Under the pieces are notes generated by a model. It was not told the origin of the DNA. It did not search any database and saw only the letters and a program-made list of their open reading frames with translations. Source: Hyphomicrobiales bacterium (GTDB lineage: Bacteria; Pseudomonadota; Alphaproteobacteria; Rhizobiales; Beijerinckiaceae). From it: a stretch of 64,000 nucleotides of DNA. Every line of letters begins with the position of its first letter. The first letter of the stretch is position 1. The position numbers and the translations under genes were made by a program. Below, piece by piece: positions 54,231-64,000 of the stretch. The stretch lies in contig JAGXAN010000004.1 of assembly GCA_019075865.1 (NCBI GenBank), positions 1 through 64,000 of the forward strand. Direction: 5' to 3'.

Positions 54231-56666
54231 ATGGCTGTTTTCTCAAGTCTGCTGAAACGCTTGGCTCTTGTGTTTGTGCTGAGCCTTGGACTTGTGGGTG
54301 CTGTAATGCCCGCCTTCGCGCAAAGCATTGTCGTGCAGGGCAACAGCCATGTCGACGCCGGCGTGATTCGCCAGTATTTCTCCGGCACTTCCCCGGCGCA
54401 GGTCAACGCCGCCATCAAGTCGCTTTATGCGACCGGCGAGTTTTCCAATGTCGCTGTTTCCCGCACCCACGGCCATCTGGTCGTGCGTGTATCGGAGAAT
54501 GTCGCCATCAATCACGTCGCCTTTGAGGGCAACAGCAAGCTGAAAGAAGCGACCCTGCGCCCGGTCGTTGAATCGAAATCAGGTGGGGCCTATGATCCGG
54601 CCGTTGCCAAGGCCGACGTTCAGCGCCTTGTTGAGACCTATGATCACGCCGGTCGGCGCGCGGCAACGGTCTCCTATCGCACAGTTCCCTTGCCCGACCA
54701 TCGCGTCGATGTGGTCTTCAGCATCAATGAGGGTGACAAGACCGGCGTTCGCGACATCGAATTTGTCGGCAACCATGCTTTTTCTTCGGGCAAGCTGCGC
54801 GGCTTGATGAAGACCACGGAAATGAACTTCCTTTCGTGGCTGAAATCGAGCGACGTTTATGACCCCAACCAGATCGCCAATGACGAAGAGGCGATCCGCC
54901 GCTTTTACCTGAAGAACGGTTATGTCGATTTCCGCATCACCGGTTCGGACGCGCGCTACGATGCCGCGAAAAAGGGCTATTACATCACCATTACCCTGGA
55001 AGAGGGCCCGCAATATACCGTCAGCTCGGTCAATGTAGTCTCCAACATCCAGAATGTTGACGGTGCTACCCTGGCACCCGTGGTTACGATCGGTGCCGGT
55101 AGCGTCTACAATGGCGACGCCGTGCAAAAGTCGAGCGAGAACCTTACCCATGCATTGGGTGCACGGGGCTTTGCCTTTTCGCAGGTGCACCCCCAGGGTG
55201 ACCGCGATCCGGCTGCCCATACGATTGCCGTCCATTTCAACATTGACAATGGCCCGCGCGTTTACGTCGAGCGCATCCTCATCGAGGGCAATACCCGCAC
55301 CCGTGATTATGTGATCCGCCGCGAAATTGATCTGGCCGAAGGCGATGCCTTCAATCAGGTTTTGATCGATCAGGCCAAGCGCCGCCTCAACAACCTCGGC
55401 TTCTTCAAGAGCGTCAGCATCACCACGGCGCAGGGCTCGGCCCCGGACAAAGTGATTGTTGATGTGCACGTCGAAGACAAGCCGACGGGTTCATTCTCGG
55501 TGTCGGGTGGCTATTCAACCACCGATGGCTTCCTGGCTTCGGTTTCGGTCACGGAATCAAACTTCCTCGGCCGCGGACAGTTTGTGCGCGCATCCGCCAG
55601 CCGTGGTCAATATTCGCAAAGCTATGAGCTGAATTTCGTGGAGCCCTATTTCCTGGGTCAGCGGATCTCGGCCGGTGTGGATGTGTTCCGCAAGCAATCG
55701 GATATTTCCCAGTACAGCCAGTATCAGACCACTGTCACCGGCGGCACGGTTACTTTCGGCCTGCCGATCACCGACGAACTGACTTTCTCGCCGCGTTATT
55801 CGCTGTACACGACGAATATTTCGGTCCCGAACACGGCGAATAACCCCTACAACGATTGTACGGTGCCAGTTGCCGGTATTACGCCCGCTGCACCTACGTA
55901 TTTCAACAACTGCTTGACCAATGGTGAAGCGTCGTTGGCGGTGAAGCAGGCAGTGGGCACCCGTCTGACCTCGCTGGTTGGCTACTCATTGGCCTATAAC
56001 ACGCTGGATGATCGCAAATCGCCAACGGACGGCATTTATGCCACCTTCGGTCAGGATTTTGCCGGTGTGGGCGGTCAGTCGCACTTCCTGCGCTCGTCAA
56101 CAGATTTCCATTACTATCACCCGATCTATGACGATTTCGTCGGTGTGGTGCATTTGCAAGCTGGCAACATCACCGGCATAGGGGGCAAGCAGCTTCGCCT
56201 GTTCGATCTCTACAATATGGGGCCAACCCTGGTCCGTGGTTTCGCCCCCGGCGGCATCGGCCCGCGTGATATTTCACCAGGCATCGATACCAAATCCAGC
56301 GCTCTGGGTGGCACCACCTATTTCGGCGGCTCATTGGAAACGCAGTTCCCGATCTTCGGTCTGCCCCGCGAAATTGGTCTCAAAGGTGCTGTATTTGTTG
56401 ACGCAGGCACCCTGTTCAACTATTCGGGCCAAACTAACTTCACGCCCGGCGGTGGGGCTTGCGTAGCGCAGGATACGGCACCGCTCTACACGCAGGGCAC
56501 GTGCCTCACAGTTCACGACTCCCATCGCATCCGCTCCTCCATCGGTGCCTCGATCATTTGGGCATCGCCGCTTGGCCCCATTCGCTTCGACTTTGCCCGC
56601 GCGCTCACCAAGGACAAGTATGACGTGACGCAGGCGTTCCAGTTCTCGGGCGGCACCAGCTTCTAA
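54231..56666 (+). CDS. bamA: Outer-membrane protein assembly factor BamA
   Basis: The core of the BAM complex, which folds beta-barrel proteins into the outer membrane. The 811-residue protein has a signal peptide (residues 1-30, ending PAFA) and five POTRA domains (about 32-430, for example RDIEFVGNHAFSSGKLR and ILIEGNTRTRDYVIRREI). The 16-strand barrel follows, with the RGF motif (TLVRGFAPGG) and a C-terminal Phe. The start at 54231 is taken at the signal peptide. The 209 bases after the terminator should hold its own promoter; skp is not present between bamA and lpxD. Confidence 0.96.
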   Translation: MAVFSSLLKRLALVFVLSLGLVGAVMPAFAQSIVVQGNSHVDAGVIRQYFSGTSPAQVNAAIKSLYATGEFSNVAVSRTHGHLVVRVSENVAINHVAFEGNSKLKEATLRPVVESKSGGAYDPAVAKADVQRLVETYDHAGRRAATVSYRTVPLPDHRVDVVFSINEGDKTGVRDIEFVGNHAFSSGKLRGLMKTTEMNFLSWLKSSDVYDPNQIANDEEAIRRFYLKNGYVDFRITGSDARYDAAKKGYYITITLEEGPQYTVSSVNVVSNIQNVDGATLAPVVTIGAGSVYNGDAVQKSSENLTHALGARGFAFSQVHPQGDRDPAAHTIAVHFNIDNGPRVYVERILIEGNTRTRDYVIRREIDLAEGDAFNQVLIDQAKRRLNNLGFFKSVSITTAQGSAPDKVIVDVHVEDKPTGSFSVSGGYSTTDGFLASVSVTESNFLGRGQFVRASASRGQYSQSYELNFVEPYFLGQRISAGVDVFRKQSDISQYSQYQTTVTGGTVTFGLPITDELTFSPRYSLYTTNISVPNTANNPYNDCTVPVAGITPAAPTYFNNCLTNGEASLAVKQAVGTRLTSLVGYSLAYNTLDDRKSPTDGIYATFGQDFAGVGGQSHFLRSSTDFHYYHPIYDDFVGVVHLQAGNITGIGGKQLRLFDLYNMGPTLVRGFAPGGIGPRDISPGIDTKSSALGGTTYFGGSLETQFPIFGLPREIGLKGAVFVDAGTLFNYSGQTNFTPGGGACVAQDTAPLYTQGTCLTVHDSHRIRSSIGASIIWASPLGPIRFDFARALTKDKYDVTQAFQFSGGTSF

Positions 56667-56813
56667 GCGCAGATTTGCTTGATTGAACAATTCAGCCTAA
56701 ATATTTCGCCGGGCGCTGCTTGCGTCCGGCGAAATTGTGTTTAGACAAACCAAACCAGCGTGCGGCGGCCAGCGCATGTGAAAAAACCAACAGCGGGGGA
56801 AGTATTCATCATC

Positions 56814-57890
56814 ATGTCCGAGCCGCATTTTTTCAAACCCGCCCCGTCTTTTGGAATAAGTTCCATCCTTGAGTGGTCCGGTGCCAAGCGAGCGGATGGT
56901 GCCACTGGCAATGTGACTTTTCGCGATGTCGGCCCGCTGGATCAGGCTGGCCCGCACACGTTGAGCTTTCTCGACAATCCAAAATACATCGACGCACTGC
57001 GCACCACCAAGGCCGGGGCCTGCCTCGTCGGTGCCAAATATGCGGATGCGGTGCCATCCACCACCATCGCGCTGATTGTCGCCGATCCCTACAGCGCCTT
57101 TGCCCGCGTCGTTGCGCATCTCTACCCCGATGCCATGCGCCCGCAATCAAGCTTTGCCTCTCGCGGCGTCTCGCCCAGTGCCTTTGTTCACCCCGATGCG
57201 CGGCTGGAAGCTGGCGTGACCGTCGATCCGGGTGCCGTGATTGGGCCACGAGCTGAAATTGGCTCCGGCACCTTGATCGGAGCGCATGTGGTGATTGGTG
57301 CCGATGTGCGTATCGGGCGCGATTGCGCCATTTCCAGCCATGCCTCGCTGGTGCACTGCCTGATCGGCAATCGGGTCATCATCCATGCTGGTGCGCGCAT
57401 CGGCCAGGACGGATTTGGTTTTGCGATGAGCGCCCGCGGCCACCTCAAGGTGCCGCAAATTGGCCGTGTGATTATTCAGGATGACGTGGAGATCGGGGCC
57501 AATTCGACGATCGACCGCGGCGCTAACCGCGACACCATCATCGGCGAGGGCACCAAGATTGATAATCTGGTGCAAATCGGCCACAATGTCGTCATTGGTC
57601 GGCACTGCGTGATTGTCGCGCAGGTGGGTATTTCCGGCTCCACGCATATGGGTGATTTTGCGGCTGCCGGGGGCCAGGCCGGCATTACCGGCCATTTGAA
57701 GATCGGCCCCGGTGCCCAGATCGGGGCGCAGGCGGGCGTCATGCATGATGTGCCCGCCGGCGCGCGCTGGGGCGGCTCGCCAGCGCGACCGATGAAGGAG
57801 CTTTATCGCACCCTCGTCGGCGTTGAAAAATTATTGAAAGCCTCGCAAGGCAAGGCCAAAGAAGGCGCGACCAATCAGCAGGAAGATTAG
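56814..57890 (+). CDS. lpxD: UDP-3-O-(3-hydroxyacyl)glucosamine N-acyltransferase
   Basis: The third step of lipid A synthesis. The 358-residue protein has the N-terminal uridine-binding domain ([14 protein letters not shown]) and a left-handed beta-helix of hexapeptide repeats (about 110-320). The GQDGFGFA and [12 protein letters not shown] segments include the catalytic His. The start at 56814 is preferred; the site GGGGGAAG is about 12 bases upstream, slightly far. fabZ follows after 2 bases. Confidence 0.96.
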   Translation: MSEPHFFKPAPSFGISSILEWSGAKRADGATGNVTFRDVGPLDQAGPHTLSFLDNPKYIDALRTTKAGACLVGAKYADAVPSTTIALIVADPYSAFARVVAHLYPDAMRPQSSFASRGVSPSAFVHPDARLEAGVTVDPGAVIGPRAEIGSGTLIGAHVVIGADVRIGRDCAISSHASLVHCLIGNRVIIHAGARIGQDGFGFAMSARGHLKVPQIGRVIIQDDVEIGANSTIDRGANRDTIIGEGTKIDNLVQIGHNVVIGRHCVIVAQVGISGSTHMGDFAAAGGQAGITGHLKIGPGAQIGAQAGVMHDVPAGARWGGSPARPMKELYRTLVGVEKLLKASQGKAKEGATNQQED

Positions 57891-57892
57891 CA

Positions 57893-58369
57893 ATGGATGC
57901 ACAAAAAACACTGGATACAATGGATATCAGCAAGTTGCTCAACGCCTTGCCGCACCGTTATCCTTTTTTGCTGGTGGACCGGATTATCGAATGCGACAGC
58001 GATAATTCCTGCATTGGTATCAAGAACGTCACCATTAACGAACCGCAGTTTCAAGGGCATTTTCCCGAGAAGCCGGTAATGCCCGGCGTGCTTTTGATTG
58101 AGGGTATGGCCCAGACCGCCGGTGCTCTCTGCGTCAATGCCGCGACCGTATCGGGTAAGCCGAGCCTGGTTTATTTCATGACGATCGATAAAGCCAAGTT
58201 CCGCAAACCGGTGATTCCGGGAGACCGCGTCGAGTTTCATATGACCAAGCTCAACCAGCGCCGCAACATGTGGTGGTATAAAGGCGTGGCGAAGGTCGAC
58301 GGGCATGTGGTCTGTGAGGCGGAATTGAGCGCCATGCTGATCACGGGTGAGGCACCGAACGCAAAATGA
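57893..58369 (+). CDS. fabZ: 3-hydroxyacyl-ACP dehydratase
   Basis: Hot-dog-fold dehydratase of fatty-acid elongation. The 158-residue protein has [12 protein letters not shown] and the active-site segment [20 protein letters not shown] with His and, later, Glu. It lies within the lipid A operon, as is usual, and overlaps lpxA by ATGA. Confidence 0.98.
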   Translation: MDAQKTLDTMDISKLLNALPHRYPFLLVDRIIECDSDNSCIGIKNVTINEPQFQGHFPEKPVMPGVLLIEGMAQTAGALCVNAATVSGKPSLVYFMTIDKAKFRKPVIPGDRVEFHMTKLNQRRNMWWYKGVAKVDGHVVCEAELSAMLITGEAPNAK

Positions 58370-59202
58370 CAGCTTCCGCTTCCGTAACGCTGCCTTCCCC
58401 GCAGGTTCACCCGCTGGCTCTGGTTGAAAAGGGCGCGATTTTGCACAATGGCGTCGTCATCGGCCCATTTTGCCATGTCGGGGCCAATGTCACGCTGGAT
58501 GAGGGCGTGCACCTGCATTCGCATGTGGTGGTGGCGGGTCATACCACCATCGGCAAACGCACGCGCATCTTTCCCTTTGCATCCATTGGCCACGAGCCGC
58601 AGGATTTGAAGTTTCGTGGCGAGCTGTCACGTCTTGAAATCGGCGAGGATTGCACCTTGCGCGAGGGTGTCACGGTCAATCCCGGCACCGCCAGCGGCGG
58701 CTTGCTGACCAAGATTGGCAATCGCTGCACCATTTTGGCCAATGCCCATGTCGCGCATGACTGCCAGGTCGGCGATGAAGTGATTCTGGTCAATAATGTC
58801 ATGCTGGCTGGCCATTGCCAGATTGGCGATTGCGCGATCATGGGCGGCGGCTCGGCTTCGCATCAATTTGTTCGCATCGGCCATCACGCGATGATCGGCG
58901 GCCTGGCAGGCGTGGAGAATGATGTCATTCCCTATGGTCTGGCCATGGGCAACCGCGCCAGTCTCGCTGGCCTCAATCTGGTCGGTTTGCGCCGGCGTGG
59001 CTTCTCCCGCGAGGCCATTCATGAATTGCGCCGCGCCTATCGCCTGCTATTTGCCTTTGAGGGCACACTCACCGAGCGCGTGGAGGATGTTGCCAGCGAG
59101 TTCTCCCATCAGGAGCAGGTGGGGGAGATTTTGCAATTCATCCGCTCAGGTGGCGAACGCGCCATTTGCACCCCGCGCGAAACCAAAGACGCGCAAGCTT
59201 GA
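58366..59202 (+). CDS. lpxA: UDP-N-acetylglucosamine acyltransferase
   Basis: The first acylation of lipid A synthesis. The 278-residue hexapeptide-repeat protein has the segments [28 protein letters not shown] and [12 protein letters not shown] with the catalytic His. A C-terminal helical domain follows ([18 protein letters not shown]). The next gene is lpxB, 11 bases away; lpxI, usual between them in this class, is absent. Confidence 0.97.
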   Translation: MTASASVTLPSPQVHPLALVEKGAILHNGVVIGPFCHVGANVTLDEGVHLHSHVVVAGHTTIGKRTRIFPFASIGHEPQDLKFRGELSRLEIGEDCTLREGVTVNPGTASGGLLTKIGNRCTILANAHVAHDCQVGDEVILVNNVMLAGHCQIGDCAIMGGGSASHQFVRIGHHAMIGGLAGVENDVIPYGLAMGNRASLAGLNLVGLRRRGFSREAIHELRRAYRLLFAFEGTLTERVEDVASEFSHQEQVGEILQFIRSGGERAICTPRETKDAQA

Positions 59203-59213
59203 AGGCGGGTGCT

Positions 59214-60356
59214 GTGCAAATCGCTTTGATCGCAGGCGAGCACTCAGGCGACCAACTTGGCTTCAAGCTGATGCAGGCTTTGCGCCGGGCCAAGCCAGAT
59301 GTGGTATTTTCGGGTGTTGGCGGCGAGGCCATGGTGCGTGAGGGGCTGCCAACGCTGTTTCCGCTCACCGATATTGCGGTCATGGGCTTTGTCGCGCTCA
59401 TCCCGCACCTGCCACGGTTGCTGGCGCGCATTCGCTTTGCAGCGGAAGCCATCATCGCCAATCCGCCCGACGTATTGGTGATTATCGATAGCCCGGACTT
59501 TACCCATCGTGTCGCCGCCAAAGTGCGCAAAGCGCTGCCAGCGCTGCCGATTGTCGATTATGTTAGCCCAACGGTATGGGCGTGGCGACCGGGCCGCGCC
59601 AAGGCCATGACCCGCTACGTCAACCATGTGCTGGCCCTGCTGCCATTTGAGCCGGCTGCGCACCAAAGGCTCAACGGCCCCGCCTGCACCTATGTTGGCC
59701 ACCCGTTGATCGAGCGCTTTGACGAATTGCGCGGTGATGGCAATACCGGCGCGGCCCCGCAAAAGCCGCCCATGCTATTGGTGCTGCCGGGCTCGCGCCG
59801 CAGCGAGATAGAGCATCTCATGGCGGACTTTGGTGCCGCCGTGGCGCTCATCTCCCAGAAATCCGGGCCGCTCGATGTTGTTCTGCCAGCGGTCGCCTCC
59901 TTGATTGAGCCGATCCGCGCGGCGGCGGCCAAATGGACAGTGGCCCCGCGCATCATTCTGGGCGAGGCGGAAAAATTTGCGGCGTTTCGCACCGCGCGCG
60001 CCGCAATCGCGGCCTCTGGCACGGTGACGCTGGAACTGGCACTGGCAGGCGTGCCCATGGTGGTGGCTTACAAAGTCTCGGCCATCGAAACGCTGGCGCG
60101 CTTTTGGATCACCGCGCCATCTTTCGTGCTGCCAAACCTCATTCTGGGCGAGAATTTCATTCCCGAATTCATCCAAAGCGCCTGCACGCCGCAGGCTCTG
60201 GCCGACAGCCTTCTGCCATTGCTGGCAGATTCACCGGGCCGCGCTGCCCAATTGGCTAAATTGCAGGCCCTCGATGCCAGCATGCGGCTGCCGGAGGGCC
60301 AGACCCCTAGCGACCGCGCCGCCGAGATTATATTGCGGGCGGCGGCAATCGAATAA
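59214..60356 (+). CDS. lpxB: Lipid A disaccharide synthase
   Basis: Joins UDP-diacylglucosamine and lipid X into the lipid A disaccharide. The 380-residue GT19-family protein has ALIAGEHSGDQLG at the N-terminus, GVGGEAM, VSPTVWAWRPGRAK and LPGSRRSEI. No ATG begins near the conserved N-terminus. A GTG at 59214 behind AAGGCGGG is chosen; a TTG at 59199 overlapping the lpxA stop is possible. Confidence 0.95.
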   Translation: MQIALIAGEHSGDQLGFKLMQALRRAKPDVVFSGVGGEAMVREGLPTLFPLTDIAVMGFVALIPHLPRLLARIRFAAEAIIANPPDVLVIIDSPDFTHRVAAKVRKALPALPIVDYVSPTVWAWRPGRAKAMTRYVNHVLALLPFEPAAHQRLNGPACTYVGHPLIERFDELRGDGNTGAAPQKPPMLLVLPGSRRSEIEHLMADFGAAVALISQKSGPLDVVLPAVASLIEPIRAAAAKWTVAPRIILGEAEKFAAFRTARAAIAASGTVTLELALAGVPMVVAYKVSAIETLARFWITAPSFVLPNLILGENFIPEFIQSACTPQALADSLLPLLADSPGRAAQLAKLQALDASMRLPEGQTPSDRAAEIILRAAAIE

Positions 60357-60422
60357 CCACGCTGGCAGATAATTTGTGTATGGCGCTAATTTGCGCTTAG
60401 CGAATCGGGAAATCCGAGTTAA

Positions 60423-62920
<2,498 letters not shown>

Positions 62921-62987
62921 CGGCCTCTTGGCGCTTTTTCATTCACGTGCTAGCCAACCCAATCGAATTTCCCAGAAAGTAAAATCC

Positions 62988-63836
62988 ATGCAGGCCAATC
63001 GCATAGTTACCATCGGGCAGGGGGCGGGTGCCGCAAAGTTTGGCAATGCCCTGCCGCTTGCCATCATCGCTGGCCCCTGTGCCATGGAGAGCGCCAGCCA
63101 TGCCCTCGCAATGGCGACGGCCATTCAGGAAATCACCCGTCGGCTGAACATGCCGTTTGTCTATAAAAGTTCTTTCGACAAGGCCAATCGTACCTCGCTG
63201 ACCAGCACGCGCGGCGTCGGCCTCGACAAGGCCATGCAAATTTTCGCGGATATCAAGTCGCGTCTGGGTGTGCCGGTGATTACCGATGTGCACGACGCTA
63301 GCCAATGCGCAGCCGTGGCCCAAGTGGTTGACGTGCTGCAAATTCCAGCATTCCTGTGTCGCCAGACAGACCTGCTTTTGGCAGCGGCGGCAACCGGCAA
63401 GCCGGTCAACGTCAAGAAAGGTCAGTTTCTGGCCCCCTGGGACATGCAGAATGTTGTCGCCAAAATCACCGCCTCTGGCAATCCGCAGGTCATGGTTACC
63501 GAGCGCGGCGTAAGCTTTGGCTACAATACGCTGGTCTCCGATATGCGGGCCCTGCCGATACTCGCCCAAACCACCGGTGCGCCGGTGATTTTCGATGCAA
63601 CCCATTCCGTGCAGCAACCGGGCGGGCGCGGCGGCACTTCGGGTGGCGAGCGCCAGTTTGTGCCGGTTCTGGCGCGTGCGGCGGTCGCTGTGGGGGTCGC
63701 GGGTGTATTCATCGAAACCCATCAGGACCCGGACAAGGCCCCTTCCGATGGCCCCAATATGGTGCCTTTGCATGAATTAGAGGCTTTGCTGCGCCGCTTG
63801 CAGGCGTTTGATCAGCTTGCCAAGTCTTCACCTTGA
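62988..63836 (+). CDS. kdsA: 3-deoxy-8-phosphooctulonate synthase
   Basis: Makes Kdo-8-phosphate from arabinose 5-phosphate and phosphoenolpyruvate for the LPS inner core. The 282-residue protein has [47 protein letters not shown] and [17 protein letters not shown]. The Cys in the GPCAMES segment together with the later His, Glu and Asp suggests either metal-dependent or independent type; not resolved here. Confidence 0.97.
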   Translation: MQANRIVTIGQGAGAAKFGNALPLAIIAGPCAMESASHALAMATAIQEITRRLNMPFVYKSSFDKANRTSLTSTRGVGLDKAMQIFADIKSRLGVPVITDVHDASQCAAVAQVVDVLQIPAFLCRQTDLLLAAAATGKPVNVKKGQFLAPWDMQNVVAKITASGNPQVMVTERGVSFGYNTLVSDMRALPILAQTTGAPVIFDATHSVQQPGGRGGTSGGERQFVPVLARAAVAVGVAGVFIETHQDPDKAPSDGPNMVPLHELEALLRRLQAFDQLAKSSP

Positions 63837-63925
63837 TCCGCGCGGCATCTATATAAGCCCTGGCAATTGTGCCATGATGGTGGGGCGGTTAATTTTCGGT
63901 CTGTTATTGGAAGTGCATCCGACAC

Positions 63926-64000
63926 ATGGTTGAGCCGAATTTTTCTTATGCCGATCCGACGGACCCCTTGGTCAAGCGGCAGTTTATTCGGTTGGTGGAA
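63926..64000 (+). CDS. 5' fragment of a probable lysophospholipid-acyltransferase-like protein
   Basis: Only 25 codons are in the window, starting MVEPNFSYADPTDPLVKRQF. From memory the N-terminal SYADPxDPxxKR-type stretch is seen in some alphaproteobacterial acyltransferases of the PlsC/lysophospholipid group. This is a weak, family-level guess; the rest of the gene is beyond the window. Confidence 0.4.
   Translation, partial: MVEPNFSYADPTDPLVKRQFIRLVE

Overview
The window is a stretch of alphaproteobacterial chromosome, most likely from the Hyphomicrobiales (Rhizobiales) or a close relative. I infer this from gene order and protein types: a DUF2849-cysI-cysH-DUF934 sulfur cluster, a large PAS-domain kinase and a DivJ/PleC/PdhS-like kinase, ribosomal protein S2 with a long C-terminal extension, and the run rpsB-tsf-pyrH-frr-uppS-cdsA-dxr-rseP-bamA-lpxD-fabZ-lpxA-lpxB. 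Nearly all DNA is coding. I found no rRNA, tRNA, CRISPR array or insertion sequence. Many genes start at GTG or at an internal ATG, and starts were chosen from ribosome-binding sites.

Left edge (1-1339): the end of a mobile island. A truncated tyrosine recombinase on the minus strand lies next to the 3' end of guaA, a known island insertion site. The gap between them carries several copies of an ATACCGTC motif. The rest of the island is outside the window.

1340-20000: guaA, a divergent Aat-like transferase, rsmB, an isolated nuoG-nuoH-nuoI trio of respiratory complex I, a DegP-type periplasmic protease followed by a two-component pair, a large PAS sensor kinase, pepN and a PfkB-family kinase.

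20000-33000: a small unknown protein and a TrhA/hemolysin III membrane protein; a five-gene minus-strand sulfate-assimilation operon (DUF2849, sulfite reductase, APS/PAPS reductase, DUF934, [2Fe-2S] ferredoxin) behind a very AT-rich promoter region; a complete Liv-type ABC transporter; a stand-alone carrier protein resembling aminoacyl-carrier proteins; a DivJ/PleC-like kinase; and a glutathione S-transferase.

33000-40300: a caspase-fold protein lacking the catalytic cysteine and carrying a proline-rich repeat tail, a 3-hydroxyisobutyrate-dehydrogenase-like enzyme, an orphan TRAP binding protein behind tandem repeats, a DMT exporter and xylulokinase.

40300-64000: housekeeping genes for the cell envelope and translation. 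They are fabD-fabG-acpP-fabF-mltG, rpsB-tsf-pyrH-frr, uppS-cdsA-dxr-rseP-bamA, lpxD-fabZ-lpxA-lpxB (without lpxI), and pyrG-VOC-kdsA. The window ends in the first 25 codons of a probable acyltransferase. Together these supply fatty acids, phospholipid and isoprenoid precursors, lipid A and Kdo, and the outer-membrane assembly machinery.
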